DNA from: JABDKH01 sp963768565
GTDB lineage: Bacteria; Bacteroidota; Rhodothermia; Rhodothermales; JABDKH01
Direction: 5' to 3'
NCBI GenBank assembly: GCA_963768565.1
Contig: CAVYIO010000019.1
Coordinates: 85,479 to 149,478 of the forward strand
DNA length: 64,000 nt
Shown here: positions 1 to 8,565 of the stretch, one piece after another
Layout of the letters: each line of letters starts with the position of its first letter
How positions within the stretch are numbered: the stretch's first letter is position 1
Notes under the pieces: model-generated
What the model was told of the DNA's origin: nothing
Seen by the model: the letters and a program-made list of their open reading frames with translations, nothing else
Databases searched by the model: none
Position numbers and translations under genes: made by a program

Positions 1-94
1 ACCCGGCTCCCACGTCTTTATAATGCGTCCTCGGTGCCGATACCACAATCTAGAGCCGCACGCCGCGGCGGATAACCACCATACCTGGACCGAA

Positions 95-532
95 ATGGAG
101 AGCATTGTCGTCGAAGCCATCCGGCAGCTACCTGCGCTTGCGCTTGCAGTCCTCGCCTTCTACTTCTACCGTTCCGCAAAACGAGCATCAGCCAATGAGT
201 CGGAATCGCAGGCTCTGCCTGATGGACTCATGGAACGACTGGATTCTTTCGAATCTCTCGCGAACCGACTCGAGTTGGAATCGCAACGAGTGAATACTCG
301 CATTGAGACCAGCGAGGGTCAGTTAGAAAAGATGGAAGAGGAGAACGAGACGATTCGTTCGCAGCTCTCGAATCAGAAGATGGCGCTCAAGGAATTTGGG
401 CGCGTCTTGTCCAAGACCTCTGAACAGACATACACCGAATTCAATTCGTATGAGGAGAGATTCGGTACCATAGAGAAATCACTGTCGGAGCGTGGAATGC
501 TGGGCGATGATAAAAGGTCAGCAGCCGCCTGA
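95..532 (+). CDS. membrane-anchored coiled-coil protein, function unknown
   Basis: Small protein of 145 residues. From the ATG at 95 it has one hydrophobic segment at about residues 9-25 (LPALALAVLAFYFY), then a hydrophilic, Glu/Gln/Ser-rich region from about 45 to 130 with heptad-like spacing of Leu and Ile, predicted as coiled coil. The frame stays open upstream to 23, but the residues before 95 are basic and unlike a signal, so the internal ATG is preferred. It resembles small single-pass proteins that tether a coiled coil to the inner membrane; no family could be assigned. A strong terminator follows directly. The upstream neighbour lies outside the window. Confidence 0.6.
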   Translation: MESIVVEAIRQLPALALAVLAFYFYRSAKRASANESESQALPDGLMERLDSFESLANRLELESQRVNTRIETSEGQLEKMEEENETIRSQLSNQKMALKEFGRVLSKTSEQTYTEFNSYEERFGTIEKSLSERGMLGDDKRSAAA

Positions 533-555
533 ATGTACCCGTAGCAAGTCGAATG

Positions 556-594
556 AAGAGCCGGGGCGGCATGCTGTCCCGGCTCTTTGTTTTT
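556..594 (+). terminator. Rho-independent terminator
   Basis: Perfect 10-bp stem: AAGAGCCGGG at 556-565 pairs with CCCGGCTCTT at 578-587, with a 12-base loop, followed by TGTTTTT. It sits 24 bases after the coiled-coil gene stop and before the convergent oxidoreductase gene. Confidence 0.85.
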
Positions 595-680
595 AGAGAC
601 CGCCACTGACCAGAGACGCTCGCCGCACACCATCACCTCCGCTACAGGTCTTTGTTGCGACCTCCGTCCGACACCGTCTG

Positions 681-1700
681 CTACGCGTCACCGCCGGAAA
701 CGCTGACAACGATTCGGCCCGTAATGCGTCCGGCGAGTACCTCTTCACACGCGTCCGCCACATCCTGAAGCTGCACCATCCGAACCGTCTGAAGGACGTC
801 GTTGCCCGGCAGGATGCGGGCGATTCGTTCCCAGGCAGACGTACGCAGAGCCGATGGACACGTATTTGAGTCAATCCCGACCAGGCTCACGCCTCGAAGG
901 ATAAACGGATATACAGTACTCTCGAACTCAGCCCCGCCAACCAGTCCGCATGAGGCGACCACTCCGTGTCGCTTGATCCGACTCAGGATCGCGGACAATG
1001 TCGACCCGCCGACGCTGTCTATCGCTGCAGCCCACGATCCCGTATCCAGCGGACGCGCTGCGCCCGCCGAAAGAATGCCCCGGTCGATGATCGTCGAAGC
1101 ACCAAGACGGCGCAGATACGCGTGAGCGTCCGGCTTACCCGTCGATGCGACCACCGTATACCCAAGCGCGGCGAGAATCAGTATCGCCATACTGCCCACC
1201 CCGCCGGTCGCGCCCGTCACGACGACCTCACCATCCGACGGGTCGATGCCGTTCGCTTCAATGGACGTCACCGCCAGCATCGCTGTGAGTCCAGCGGTCC
1301 CGAAGGCCATCGCCGTCCGCAAATCAATGCCAGCCGGTACGGGCACCAGCCATTCGGACCGGACGCGCTGGTACTCGGTGTATCCACCCCAGGAGTTCTC
1401 ACCCAGCCCCCAGCCCGTGGCAATGACTTCATCCCCGGGTGTGAACAAACGGTTGTCGGATTCGACGACGGTCCCTGCGAGGTCGATCCCGGGAACGAAC
1501 GGAAACTCACCCCTGATGATCTTGCCGCGCCCTGTCACGGCCAGCGCATCTTTATAGTTGATGCTGCTATACGTCACATTGACGAGGACGTCTCCCCCGT
1601 TGGGTATGGAGGCGATGGGGACGCTCTCAATCGATGCCGAAGTCCTACCCTCCTGCTGAGTGAGGAGAAGGCATCGTGTTTTGGTGGGTACGGCTATCAA
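681..1700 (-). CDS. acuI: AcuI/YhdH-type zinc-free MDR oxidoreductase (acrylyl-CoA reductase-like)
   Basis: 339-residue medium-chain dehydrogenase/reductase. The N-terminal GroES-like half has NYKDALAVTGRGK and FPFVPGIDLAGTV, typical of the AcuI/YhdH branch; the Rossmann half has the NADPH loop VTGATGGVGSMA near residue 160. The family reduces acryloyl-CoA to propionyl-CoA with NADPH, as in DMSP or 3-hydroxypropionate use and acrylate detoxification; the exact substrate here is inferred. No zinc-binding cysteine cluster is visible, as expected for this branch. It is transcribed alone, divergently from the TonB-like gene. The methylmalonyl-CoA epimerase at 59 kb would fit a propionyl-CoA pathway in the same cell. 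Confidence 0.85.
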   Translation of the reverse strand: MIAVPTKTRCLLLTQQEGRTSASIESVPIASIPNGGDVLVNVTYSSINYKDALAVTGRGKIIRGEFPFVPGIDLAGTVVESDNRLFTPGDEVIATGWGLGENSWGGYTEYQRVRSEWLVPVPAGIDLRTAMAFGTAGLTAMLAVTSIEANGIDPSDGEVVVTGATGGVGSMAILILAALGYTVVASTGKPDAHAYLRRLGASTIIDRGILSAGAARPLDTGSWAAAIDSVGGSTLSAILSRIKRHGVVASCGLVGGAEFESTVYPFILRGVSLVGIDSNTCPSALRTSAWERIARILPGNDVLQTVRMVQLQDVADACEEVLAGRITGRIVVSVSGGDA

Positions 1701-1769
1701 TGTGGCGGGAGTGTAAGCGATGGGTCAAATCTACGGAACTTGCCGATTGTCCCCGCCAGGCTTCAGTGA

Positions 1770-1783
1770 GCAACATTTGTTGC
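1770..1783. promoter_or_regulatory. 14-bp palindrome upstream of the TonB-like gene
   Basis: GCAACA-TT-TGTTGC is a perfect inverted repeat with a 2-base centre, 27 bases before the GTG start at 1811 and inside the 110-bp divergent region between the AcuI-like and TonB-like genes. It could be an operator; no regulator is known and chance is not excluded. Confidence 0.35.
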
Positions 1784-1810
1784 ACCCGGACGTGAACAAA
1801 GAAAGACCGT

Positions 1811-2527
1811 GTGTCACAATCGTTATTCGAGACGCCGGTGGCCCGTACAGATAGAACACGCCCAGACAACCTGCTGCGGCACGCCGTACGAGAGAGCGAG
1901 TATCGGAGGCTTGCCCTCATGTCTCTTGCGTTGAGTCTCCTGGCGATAACCCTCTTGTTCAAGATCCCGCTCGGAGCACCGGACGCGCGTGTCGGCTGGG
2001 CTCCGTCGTCGACAACCGATCCCATCGAATTCAGCGCCAGCCGTGGGGTCCGGCCGACCCGCATGGAAGGCGGAATTGCCACAACCATGGACGGCCCACA
2101 GCCGCATCGTCCAGCGAGCGCTGATGATGGCGAGACCGTCGAGACGGAGGCCGAGCAGTCGAAGGCCGTCGTAGCAACTCCAATGCAAGCTCGGGAGACG
2201 ATCTTCGACCATGTGGAGTCGCCTCCTGCCATCCGGGGCGGACTCGGCGCCTACTACATCAACATAGAGTATCCTCCGGAGGCGATCGAGCGCCAGATCG
2301 AGGGCCGCCTCGTGCTACGATTCGTTGTGGGAACCGACGGCCAGGCCAGCGACGTCGTCGTCATGAAGTCGCTCCATCCGCTGTGCGATTCGGCCGCGGT
2401 GCGGGCCTTGCGAAGCACGAGGTTTGTCGTGGGACGCCAGAATGGCGAGAAGGTGGCGGTCCGAATGCAGCTTCCGGTCCGCTTCAGGCTGGTGGGTCCC
2501 GGCCAGCAGAGGGAGGACGGGACGTAA
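1811..2527 (+). CDS. TonB-like energy transducer
   Basis: 238 residues from a GTG start. A short basic cytoplasmic segment is followed by one transmembrane helix at about residues 36-53 (LMSLALSLLAITLLF), a low-complexity Glu/Ala/Pro-containing periplasmic linker, and a C-terminal TonB_C domain from about 145 to 230 (YPPEAIERQIEGRLVLRF, CDSAAVRALRSTRF). TonB transmits proton-motive force from ExbB/ExbD to outer-membrane receptors. No exbB, exbD or receptor gene is adjacent. A second TonB-type gene lies at 51.6 kb. Its stop is one base from the stop of the convergent lipoprotein gene. Confidence 0.8.
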   Translation: MSQSLFETPVARTDRTRPDNLLRHAVRESEYRRLALMSLALSLLAITLLFKIPLGAPDARVGWAPSSTTDPIEFSASRGVRPTRMEGGIATTMDGPQPHRPASADDGETVETEAEQSKAVVATPMQARETIFDHVESPPAIRGGLGAYYINIEYPPEAIERQIEGRLVLRFVVGTDGQASDVVVMKSLHPLCDSAAVRALRSTRFVVGRQNGEKVAVRMQLPVRFRLVGPGQQREDGT

Positions 2528-2528
2528 C

Positions 2529-3644
2529 TCAGCCTGCTTCGCTCGAGCTGTCTGTGCTTTCATCCGGGGAGCGAGGGTGCATGTCGTCCAAACGAAGTTG
2601 ATCGCCGTCGATCCTTCCTTCCCAACGATCAGCACCGCGCTCATTCGATTTCGTCTTTCTGAATACGGCTCCGCTGCCGTCTTCCTTCACCTCCAGCAGC
2701 CCCCCGATCCGGTACCAGCGCTGACGCAGAAAGGTGCCGCCCCACGTGATCTCCATCTCAATGACATAGCGTCGCTCACTCTCAATGAACTGCCAGGAGT
2801 CCAGGTACACATACGTGCGGGTCGGGCCGAAGAACGATGTGAGCCGGCGCAGAACCTCGACAGCCGCTTGCTCGACGAAGGACCCGACCTCCAACTCCCG
2901 AATTTCACGCGGCTTCTTGCGAACAACCTTCTCGTCGTTGGCGACACGCGTCTCGTCACCGCCGAGACCTACGTACAGATCAAATCTGACGACCGCCTCG
3001 CTCTCCTCAAGAAGCGCCGACCTCAAATAGTAGTTGAAGTCACGGTAGTTCTCGAGACGTGCAAGGTTGAATCGACCGCGCGTCCGTCTGAACGGGATCC
3101 GTACTCCTTCATCTTCATGACCGTCGACATAAGCAAGCCAATAGCCGGACACGTCTCTCGATTCTATCTCCTGCCACGAATCAGCCTGCCACAGTTTTCT
3201 CTCGACAACGAGATTGACGGTATATGACCCCTGCTCGACATCGCCATTCTGCGGATAGTCGAGATCGTGCCGTGCGTCGATACGCTTGGGAGAGGCGAGG
3301 AATCCCTTCTGCTCGCAAACGTTCATGCCATCAAAGCGGCCACATACTTCGACCAGCAGGGGTTCCTCACTGGCCAGCGTTCGGTCGGGAACCGGGAGAA
3401 TCAACTCCGGTCCGCTGTACAGCGTATCGAACGTCGCGTTGAACAGATTAAGGGTCGTAGCCGGCCGCTCGACCGAGTCAACTTTGCCCCATGCGTTCAC
3501 CCGGGCAAAACGCACGTCAACCCGAACCGAATCCCAGCCCAGCCGCTCCAGAGACAGCTCCGAGACCACGTACGGGTTATGCTCCGTGCACGAGACCAGA
3601 AGGACCGATCCCATCAATAAGAACAAGGTGGCAAGAGTGCGCAT
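2529..3644 (-). CDS. predicted lipoprotein, function unknown
   Basis: 371 residues from the ATG at 3644. The N-terminus is a lipoprotein signal (MRTLATLFLLMGSVLLVSC) with a lipobox ending at Cys19. The mature part is rich in beta-forming segments and charged residues, with no recognised catalytic motif. Repeated short strands such as SVRVDVRFARVNAWGKV and QEIESRDVSGYWLAYVDG suggest immunoglobulin-like or lipocalin-like beta domains, but this is only an impression. It is expected in the periplasm, attached to the inner or outer membrane. Family not recognised. Confidence 0.65.
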   Translation of the reverse strand: MRTLATLFLLMGSVLLVSCTEHNPYVVSELSLERLGWDSVRVDVRFARVNAWGKVDSVERPATTLNLFNATFDTLYSGPELILPVPDRTLASEEPLLVEVCGRFDGMNVCEQKGFLASPKRIDARHDLDYPQNGDVEQGSYTVNLVVERKLWQADSWQEIESRDVSGYWLAYVDGHEDEGVRIPFRRTRGRFNLARLENYRDFNYYLRSALLEESEAVVRFDLYVGLGGDETRVANDEKVVRKKPREIRELEVGSFVEQAAVEVLRRLTSFFGPTRTYVYLDSWQFIESERRYVIEMEITWGGTFLRQRWYRIGGLLEVKEDGSGAVFRKTKSNERGADRWEGRIDGDQLRLDDMHPRSPDESTDSSSEAG

Positions 3645-3736
3645 GGGCGGCGTCGCGATCACGGACATGGACCAGATACAGGAACGTAGGATTCGACCCG
3701 TTGTTGCGCGGATTCAGGTAGCCCGTCGCCGCCGGA

Positions 3737-4294
3737 CTACAACGTTATGATGCCCTTGAGCGAGGCGAGCAACAGGGCGGCGTGGTGGACGCCGTGCACG
3801 AATTCGTCACTTGCAATCAGTTGGCGCAGTTCCGTGACCGGAAGCGTACGAACCGATATGACCTCGTTCTCGTCGGGTCGCGGTGCGTGCGCGTGCGCGG
3901 CTCCCCGAGCCACGACCATGTGCGCGCGATTCGAGTGACGACTGGGCTCCGGCGCGCAATCTCCCAGATATTCCCAGTCTGTCGCCTCGTACCCGGTTTC
4001 TTCCAGCAGTTCCCTCTTTGCGGCCTCCATGACGTCTTCCCCGGGCTCGACCACGCCTGCAGGAAACTCCACGCATACTCGCTCAACACCGTGCCGGTAT
4101 TGTTGGACCAGAACAACCTTTTCATCGTTCGTCAGCGGGAGCACGCAGACCCAGTCGGGATACTCCAGCACATGAAACTCATCAATGATGACGCCGGTCG
4201 GAAGCTGCACACGGTCCTCCCTTACGTCCATCCATTTGCGGCGCAGGAGATACTGGCTGCTCAGGATCTTCCATTTGTCCATCTTTATCGGCAT
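3737..4294 (-). CDS. Nudix hydrolase, ADP-ribose pyrophosphatase-like
   Basis: 185 residues. The Nudix box is complete: GVVEPGEDVMEAAKRELLEE followed by TGY, matching GX5EX7REUXEEXGU. The upstream region (DEFHVLEYPDWVCVLPLT, VVLVQQYRHGVERVCVEFPAG) matches the ADP-ribose pyrophosphatase subgroup, which splits ADP-ribose and similar NDP-sugars to AMP plus a sugar phosphate using Mg2+. The ATG at 4294 was chosen because the longer frame would begin with TTG at 4324. The gene is divergent from hppD across about 160 bp. Confidence 0.85.
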   Translation of the reverse strand: MPIKMDKWKILSSQYLLRRKWMDVREDRVQLPTGVIIDEFHVLEYPDWVCVLPLTNDEKVVLVQQYRHGVERVCVEFPAGVVEPGEDVMEAAKRELLEETGYEATDWEYLGDCAPEPSRHSNRAHMVVARGAAHAHAPRPDENEVISVRTLPVTELRQLIASDEFVHGVHHAALLLASLKGIITL

Positions 4295-4454
4295 GGCTGG
4301 TGAACTATCGTATCTTCGTTTCAAGTTAACGGTCCGCGAAGTCAGGGGAACGCGCTCCGTGTACTCCAGTCTAATTTTGGTGCATCTGTCACCTGTTTGG
4401 GCCTGAAAGTACCTTTTTGCTTCCGCTCCATTGTCTCACGAAAATTGACCCGCC

Positions 4455-5591
4455 ATGGCTGAACCATCAACGCTTGACCCGGCCCTGAGCCGGGAGAAGG
4501 ACGATTTCCTGCCGATCAATGGAACCGACTATGTCGAGTTCTACGTGGGAAACGCCCGCCAGGCCGCGCACTTTTACCACAACGCCTTTGGGTTCGACAT
4601 CATCGGATATCGAGGCCTGGAGACCGGCAGTCGCGAAAAAACCAGCTTCCTCCTGAAGCAGGGTAAGATCCGATTTGTTCTCACGGGATCCCTCGTTCCC
4701 GACAGTTTCGTCGCCGAGCACGTCAAGAAGCACGGTGACGGTATCCGGGACATTGCTCTGTGGGTGGACGACGCTGCCAGGTCCTTCGAGGAGACTACGC
4801 GACGAGGAGCGAAAGCGGTTTCCGAACCGACGACTCTGAAGGATGACGACGGAGAGGTCGTGCTGGCTTCGATCGCGACCTACGGCGATACCATTCATAC
4901 GTTCGTTGAACGGCACAAGTACAACGGACTGTTCATGCCGGGCTTCCGAGAATGGTCGAATCCACACTGGGACACCCACCCTGTTGGCCTTGAGTACGTC
5001 GATCACTGCGTGGGCAACGTCGCGCTCGGTGACATGAACAAGTTCGTCGATTTCTATGGGACTGCGATGGGATTCAAACAGCTTGTGTCATTTGACGACA
5101 AGGATATCTCAACCGACTACACCGCACTGATGTCGAAGGTGATGTCGAACGGAAACGAGCGCATCAAATTCCCGATCAACGAACCGGCTGCGGGTCGCAA
5201 GAAAAGTCAGATCGAAGAGTATCTCGACTTCTATCGCGATGCGGGCGTCCAGCACGTCGCGATGGCCACGAACGACATTCTGCATGCGGTAAAGCAGCTG
5301 CGCAGCCGCGGCGTCGAGTTCCTTTATGTGCCGACTACGTACTATGATGAACTGCAGGACAGAGTCGGCAAGATCGACGAGGATATCGATTCGCTGAAGG
5401 AGCTTGGAATTCTCGTTGACCGCGACGACGAAGGATACCTGCTGCAAATATTTACGCGTCCCGTGCAGGATCGTCCTACGGTCTTCTACGAAATCATCCA
5501 GCGAAAGGGCGCGAGATCTTTCGGGAAAGGAAATTTCAAAGCGTTGTTCGAGTCTATCGAACGCGAGCAGGCACTGCGCGGAACACTGTAG
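4455..5591 (+). CDS. hppD: 4-hydroxyphenylpyruvate dioxygenase
   Basis: 378 residues, the usual family length. It converts 4-hydroxyphenylpyruvate and O2 to homogentisate and CO2, the second step of tyrosine catabolism. Two vicinal-oxygen-chelate domains are visible. The Fe(II) ligands of the family map to His184 (YVDHCVGNV), His267 (GVQHVAMATND) and Glu346 (VFYEIIQRKG). The C-terminal RSFGKGNFKALFESIE motif, which closes the active site, is also intact. It lies 28 bases before hmgA, which uses its product, so the two form a catabolic operon. Confidence 0.96.
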   Translation: MAEPSTLDPALSREKDDFLPINGTDYVEFYVGNARQAAHFYHNAFGFDIIGYRGLETGSREKTSFLLKQGKIRFVLTGSLVPDSFVAEHVKKHGDGIRDIALWVDDAARSFEETTRRGAKAVSEPTTLKDDDGEVVLASIATYGDTIHTFVERHKYNGLFMPGFREWSNPHWDTHPVGLEYVDHCVGNVALGDMNKFVDFYGTAMGFKQLVSFDDKDISTDYTALMSKVMSNGNERIKFPINEPAAGRKKSQIEEYLDFYRDAGVQHVAMATNDILHAVKQLRSRGVEFLYVPTTYYDELQDRVGKIDEDIDSLKELGILVDRDDEGYLLQIFTRPVQDRPTVFYEIIQRKGARSFGKGNFKALFESIEREQALRGTL

Positions 5592-5619
5592 ATCGATGGA
5601 GCACTCCACAGGTAAATCC

Positions 5620-6810
5620 ATGCCACACTACTTCAGGTTGGGTCAACTGCCCCCCAAACGTCACACGCAGTTTCGCCGCCCGGACGGTTCTCTCTACAGT
5701 GAGGAAGTCATCGGCGCCGAGGGGTTCAGTGGTATCTCTTCCATAGCGTACCACGTCCACCCGCCTACCGTCGTGGAGCGCGTCGAGCCATCGATCCCCA
5801 ACCCGGTCGAGTATGTAGACGATGCCTTTATCCACCATAGACACATCCTCGGTGACAAGATCGAGTCGAAGGGCGACTGGTTGGACAGCAGAACCTACGT
5901 GATGGGCAACGCGGACGTTCGACTTGCTCTTTGCAGTCCGACGGAGCCGACCGGGTATTTCTACAAGAACGCCGTCGCCGACGAAGTCGTGTTTGTGCAC
6001 GAAGGCGAGGGTACTCTGGAAAGCCCGTTTGGAGTTCTGGAATTCAAGCCGGGAGACTACGTCCACGTGCCCCGCACGGTGACCCACAAATGGACGTTTG
6101 AGGGACCGACGACGCCGCGTCTTCTCGTGATTGAGAGCTTCTCAGAGGTCCGGACTCCGAGGCGATATCGAAACGAGTTTGGACAACTGCTGGAGCACAG
6201 TCCCTTTTGCGAGCGGGACATTCGACCACCGACGGAGCTCGTCACTCACGATGAGCAGGGCGAATTCGAGATCAGAATCGCGAAGCACGGTTTCTTCCAT
6301 CGTCTGTTCTATCGATACCATCCGTTCGACCTTGTGGGGTGGGACGGCTACATGTACCCGTATGCGTTTTCGATTCACGATTTCGAACCGATAACGGGGC
6401 GCCTTCATCAGCCTCCGCCGGTTCACCAGACGTTTGCGGCGCGCAACTTCGTGATCTGCTCGTTCGTGCCTCGCAAGTACGACTATCACCCGCTGTCCAT
6501 TCCGGCGCCGTACAGTCACTCAAACATCGACTCGGACGAGGTGCTGTACTACGTCGATGGGGACTTCATGAGTCGCAAGGGAGTCAACCGCGGCTCCTTT
6601 ACGCTTCACCCTGGTGGTATTCCGCACGGGCCGCATCCGGGCACCGTTGAAGCCTCGATCGGCAAGGAGGGTACTGAAGAGTTGGCGGTGATGGTAGACA
6701 CCTTCAAGCCGTTGAAACTCACGGCAGCCGCGGTCGCAAACGAGGACAGAGACTACATCCTCTCCTGGAAGCCGGAGGCGCACGAGGGCGTGCCGAGTAA
6801 CGGGCGATAG
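5620..6810 (+). CDS. hmgA: homogentisate 1,2-dioxygenase
   Basis: 396 residues from ATG 5620; an in-frame ATG at 5596 would add eight residues. It opens the homogentisate ring to maleylacetoacetate. The cupin core carries the clustered metal and substrate residues: FVHEGEGTLESPFG, then HKWTFEGPTTPRLLVIESFSEV, and late in the protein HPGGIPHGPHPGTVEASIG and ELAVMVDTFKPL, all typical of HmgA. It is the shorter bacterial form. No fumarylacetoacetase or maleylacetoacetate isomerase gene is adjacent, so the pathway continues elsewhere. It follows hppD in the same direction. Confidence 0.93.
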   Translation: MPHYFRLGQLPPKRHTQFRRPDGSLYSEEVIGAEGFSGISSIAYHVHPPTVVERVEPSIPNPVEYVDDAFIHHRHILGDKIESKGDWLDSRTYVMGNADVRLALCSPTEPTGYFYKNAVADEVVFVHEGEGTLESPFGVLEFKPGDYVHVPRTVTHKWTFEGPTTPRLLVIESFSEVRTPRRYRNEFGQLLEHSPFCERDIRPPTELVTHDEQGEFEIRIAKHGFFHRLFYRYHPFDLVGWDGYMYPYAFSIHDFEPITGRLHQPPPVHQTFAARNFVICSFVPRKYDYHPLSIPAPYSHSNIDSDEVLYYVDGDFMSRKGVNRGSFTLHPGGIPHGPHPGTVEASIGKEGTEELAVMVDTFKPLKLTAAAVANEDRDYILSWKPEAHEGVPSNGR

Positions 6811-6934
6811 GTGCGACAGTTTGTTGGTCGCGCAGAGCTGTTGGCGTGATCCGTGGAGTTACCGACGCCCCTGCAGGAAACGGTGGGCGATGCGAACAGC
6901 CTCGCGGAACTCTCGGCTTCCTTGTCCATATCCA

Positions 6935-6950
6935 GATTTCAGAGTCTGAT
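6935..6950. promoter_or_regulatory. candidate Rrf2-type operator (site 1)
   Basis: AGATTTCAGAGTCTGA fits the pattern AGA-N6-AGTCYGA found twice more before the second Rrf2 gene. It ends 15 bases before the ATG at 6965, and a perfect 10-bp palindrome, TATCCGGATA, follows directly at 6951-6960. The position would suit autorepression. Inferred from repetition only. Confidence 0.4.
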
Positions 6951-6964
6951 ATCCGGATACCAGA

Positions 6965-7408
6965 ATGTTATTGTCGAGGGGTTGCGAGTACGGTCTGCGG
7001 GCCGCGATTTACATTGCCCAGCATGAGCGTGACGGATACGTCCCGATCCGTCAGGTCAGCGACGACCTCGGTATCCCCTTTCATTTTCTGACCAAGATTC
7101 TGCAGCAACTCAATGGGGCGCTGCTCGTGGAGTCTTTTCGCGGTCCGAAAGGTGGCGTACGACTTGCCCGCGCGCCGGGTAGCATTTCCCTCAAGGATAT
7201 TGTCGTGGCACTCGACGGTGACGATCTGTTCCGCGCCTGCGTGCTCGGATTGCCCGGCTGCGGCGACGAGTTCCCCTGCCCGCTGCACGTCGAGTGGTCG
7301 AAGCAGCGCGATCGTTTGAGCAATCTGCTTGAATCCACGACCCTGGCCGAGACGACCAGCCAGATTGTCGCGGGTGGTATCAGAATCGGCGGAGCGAGCA
7401 ATTCCTGA
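6965..7408 (+). CDS. Rrf2-family Fe-S transcriptional regulator (first of two)
   Basis: 147 residues. The N-terminal winged helix (CEYGLRAAIYIAQH, IPFHFLTKILQQL, RGPKGGVRLARAP) is characteristic of Rrf2 proteins. Three cysteines, Cys92, Cys99 and Cys105, have the spacing C-x6-C-x5-C expected for an iron-sulfur cluster as in NsrR and IscR. Family members sense NO, redox state or Fe-S supply. Lying just before a second Rrf2 gene and the nos operon, it is a good candidate for control of N2O respiration by NO or oxygen, which is an inference. Which signal it senses cannot be told from sequence. Confidence 0.88.
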   Translation: MLLSRGCEYGLRAAIYIAQHERDGYVPIRQVSDDLGIPFHFLTKILQQLNGALLVESFRGPKGGVRLARAPGSISLKDIVVALDGDDLFRACVLGLPGCGDEFPCPLHVEWSKQRDRLSNLLESTTLAETTSQIVAGGIRIGGASNS

Positions 7409-7425
7409 GGCTCGCGGTGTATTAA

Positions 7426-7446
7426 AGACAATTTAGTCCGAATTGT
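7426..7446. promoter_or_regulatory. candidate Rrf2-type operator (site 2)
   Basis: AGACAATTTAGTCCGAATT carries AGACAA-N3-AGTCCGAA, and within it ACAATT-N7-AATTGT (7428-7446) forms an inverted repeat. The same string with a different centre recurs exactly 80 bases downstream. It lies in the gap between the two Rrf2 genes. Confidence 0.45.
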
Positions 7447-7505
7447 GAATAGTTCAGGGAGCCGACCATCGTGGCTTGACCCGACTCTGACTGCGTGGTA
7501 AAATC

Positions 7506-7522
7506 AGACAAAAGAGTCCGAA
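7506..7522. promoter_or_regulatory. candidate Rrf2-type operator (site 3)
   Basis: AGACAAAAGAGTCCGAA matches site 2 at 14 of 17 positions, keeping AGACAA and AGTCCGAA with the same 3-base gap. It ends about 18 bases before the ATG at 7541, so a bound regulator would block initiation. Confidence 0.45.
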
Positions 7523-7540
7523 ACCTTTTATTTGTCAGAG

Positions 7541-7999
7541 ATGCTGCTTTCCAAGCGCAGTCTGTACGGCATACGTGCGGTGCTGTTCATGGCCTCACAG
7601 CCCGGGTCGGCGTACACCTCGGTACGAGAGATCAGTACGCGCCTCGGCATTTCGCAGCACTATCTACCGAAAGTACTACAGGACCTTACGAGGGCCGGGA
7701 TCACTCGATCGCACCGAGGACCTTCGGGAGGCATTGCCCTCACTCGCCCACCGGCGGACATCACGTTGCGCGAGATCATCGTGGCCGTGGAGGGTATTCC
7801 TCACCCGGACCAGTGTCCGATCGCGATCGCGCAATGTTCGGCCGAAAATCCCTGCCCGTTTTGCCGTCGTTGGCAGGCCGCCCGTGACCGGTGCGGCGAC
7901 CTGTTCGACGAAACGACGATCGCAGACGTCAATGAAAGCCTTCAACTTGACTCGTTAACACCGGGCGCGACCCAAACGCCCATGATTCCATCCTCTTAA
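7541..7999 (+). CDS. Rrf2-family Fe-S transcriptional regulator (second of two)
   Basis: 152 residues from ATG 7541, chosen because MLLSKRSLYGIRAVLF aligns with the start MLLSRGCEYGLRAA of the preceding paralogue; a TTG start nine bases upstream is possible. The winged helix includes ISQHYLPKVLQDLTRAG and RGPSGGIALTRPP. Cys92, Cys99 and Cys105 repeat the C-x6-C-x5-C spacing, with extra Cys108 and Cys118. It shares the direction of the nos genes, and the cytochrome gene begins only 19 bases after its stop, so it is probably co-transcribed with them. Role in N2O respiration is inferred from position. Confidence 0.88.
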   Translation: MLLSKRSLYGIRAVLFMASQPGSAYTSVREISTRLGISQHYLPKVLQDLTRAGITRSHRGPSGGIALTRPPADITLREIIVAVEGIPHPDQCPIAIAQCSAENPCPFCRRWQAARDRCGDLFDETTIADVNESLQLDSLTPGATQTPMIPSS

Positions 8000-8018
8000 A
8001 CATAACTCCTGGCGGATA

Positions 8019-8504
8019 ATGACATCTTTTGGAACCAGTATCTATGCGGCACTGTGCCTTGCGCTCCTCGTGTTCGTTGGAGCGTGCGGCGGCAAGAACA
8101 CGGATTCGTCATCGGCGGCAGCGCCTGGCAGCGACCTCACCGCGTTCCAGCTCGAGCACGGTATCGGGCCGGTAACGGAGGTGATGACCCTGACATCGAT
8201 CGACGAAGCACTCGCCGACTCCGGCGCCGCCTTATTCAACACAAAGTGTGCAGCCTGTCACAAACTCGACGATCGGTACGTGGGACCCGCCCTTCGGGAA
8301 GTCACCCAGCGTAGGAGTCCGGCCTACATCGTGAATATGATCGTCAACCCCGATGAGATGATCAAATCACATCCCGAAGCGAGACAACTCCTCGCCGAGT
8401 ACATGACGATGATGCCAAATCAGAATATTACGATGGCAGACGCTCGCGCCTTGCTGGAGTATCTGCGCCGGACGGGCCTTACGAGTCCCGAAACCGCTCC
8501 GTGA
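8019..8504 (+). CDS. c-type cytochrome lipoprotein of the nos cluster
   Basis: 161 residues. A lipoprotein signal ends in VGAC with the lipidated Cys at 23. One haem-binding motif, CAACH (Cys77, Cys80, His81), lies in LFNTKCAACHKLDDRYVGP, and a MMPNQN segment near the end may supply the axial Met. This is a class I, monohaem periplasmic cytochrome anchored to a membrane. Comparable cytochromes stand next to clade II nosZ in other Bacteroidota and are thought to feed electrons to NosZ; the role is inferred here from position. It follows the Rrf2 gene by 19 bases and precedes nosZ by 61. Confidence 0.87.
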   Translation: MTSFGTSIYAALCLALLVFVGACGGKNTDSSSAAAPGSDLTAFQLEHGIGPVTEVMTLTSIDEALADSGAALFNTKCAACHKLDDRYVGPALREVTQRRSPAYIVNMIVNPDEMIKSHPEARQLLAEYMTMMPNQNITMADARALLEYLRRTGLTSPETAP

Positions 8505-8565
8505 CATTGTACAGTTGACCCATTCGAAGAATTTCAACGCTCGCCCTATCTGGAGGTAGGTAACC

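Noticed and set aside
966..1769. 267-residue open frame on the plus strand
   Set aside because: Antisense to the acuI-like gene, with low-complexity Arg-rich composition and no motif.
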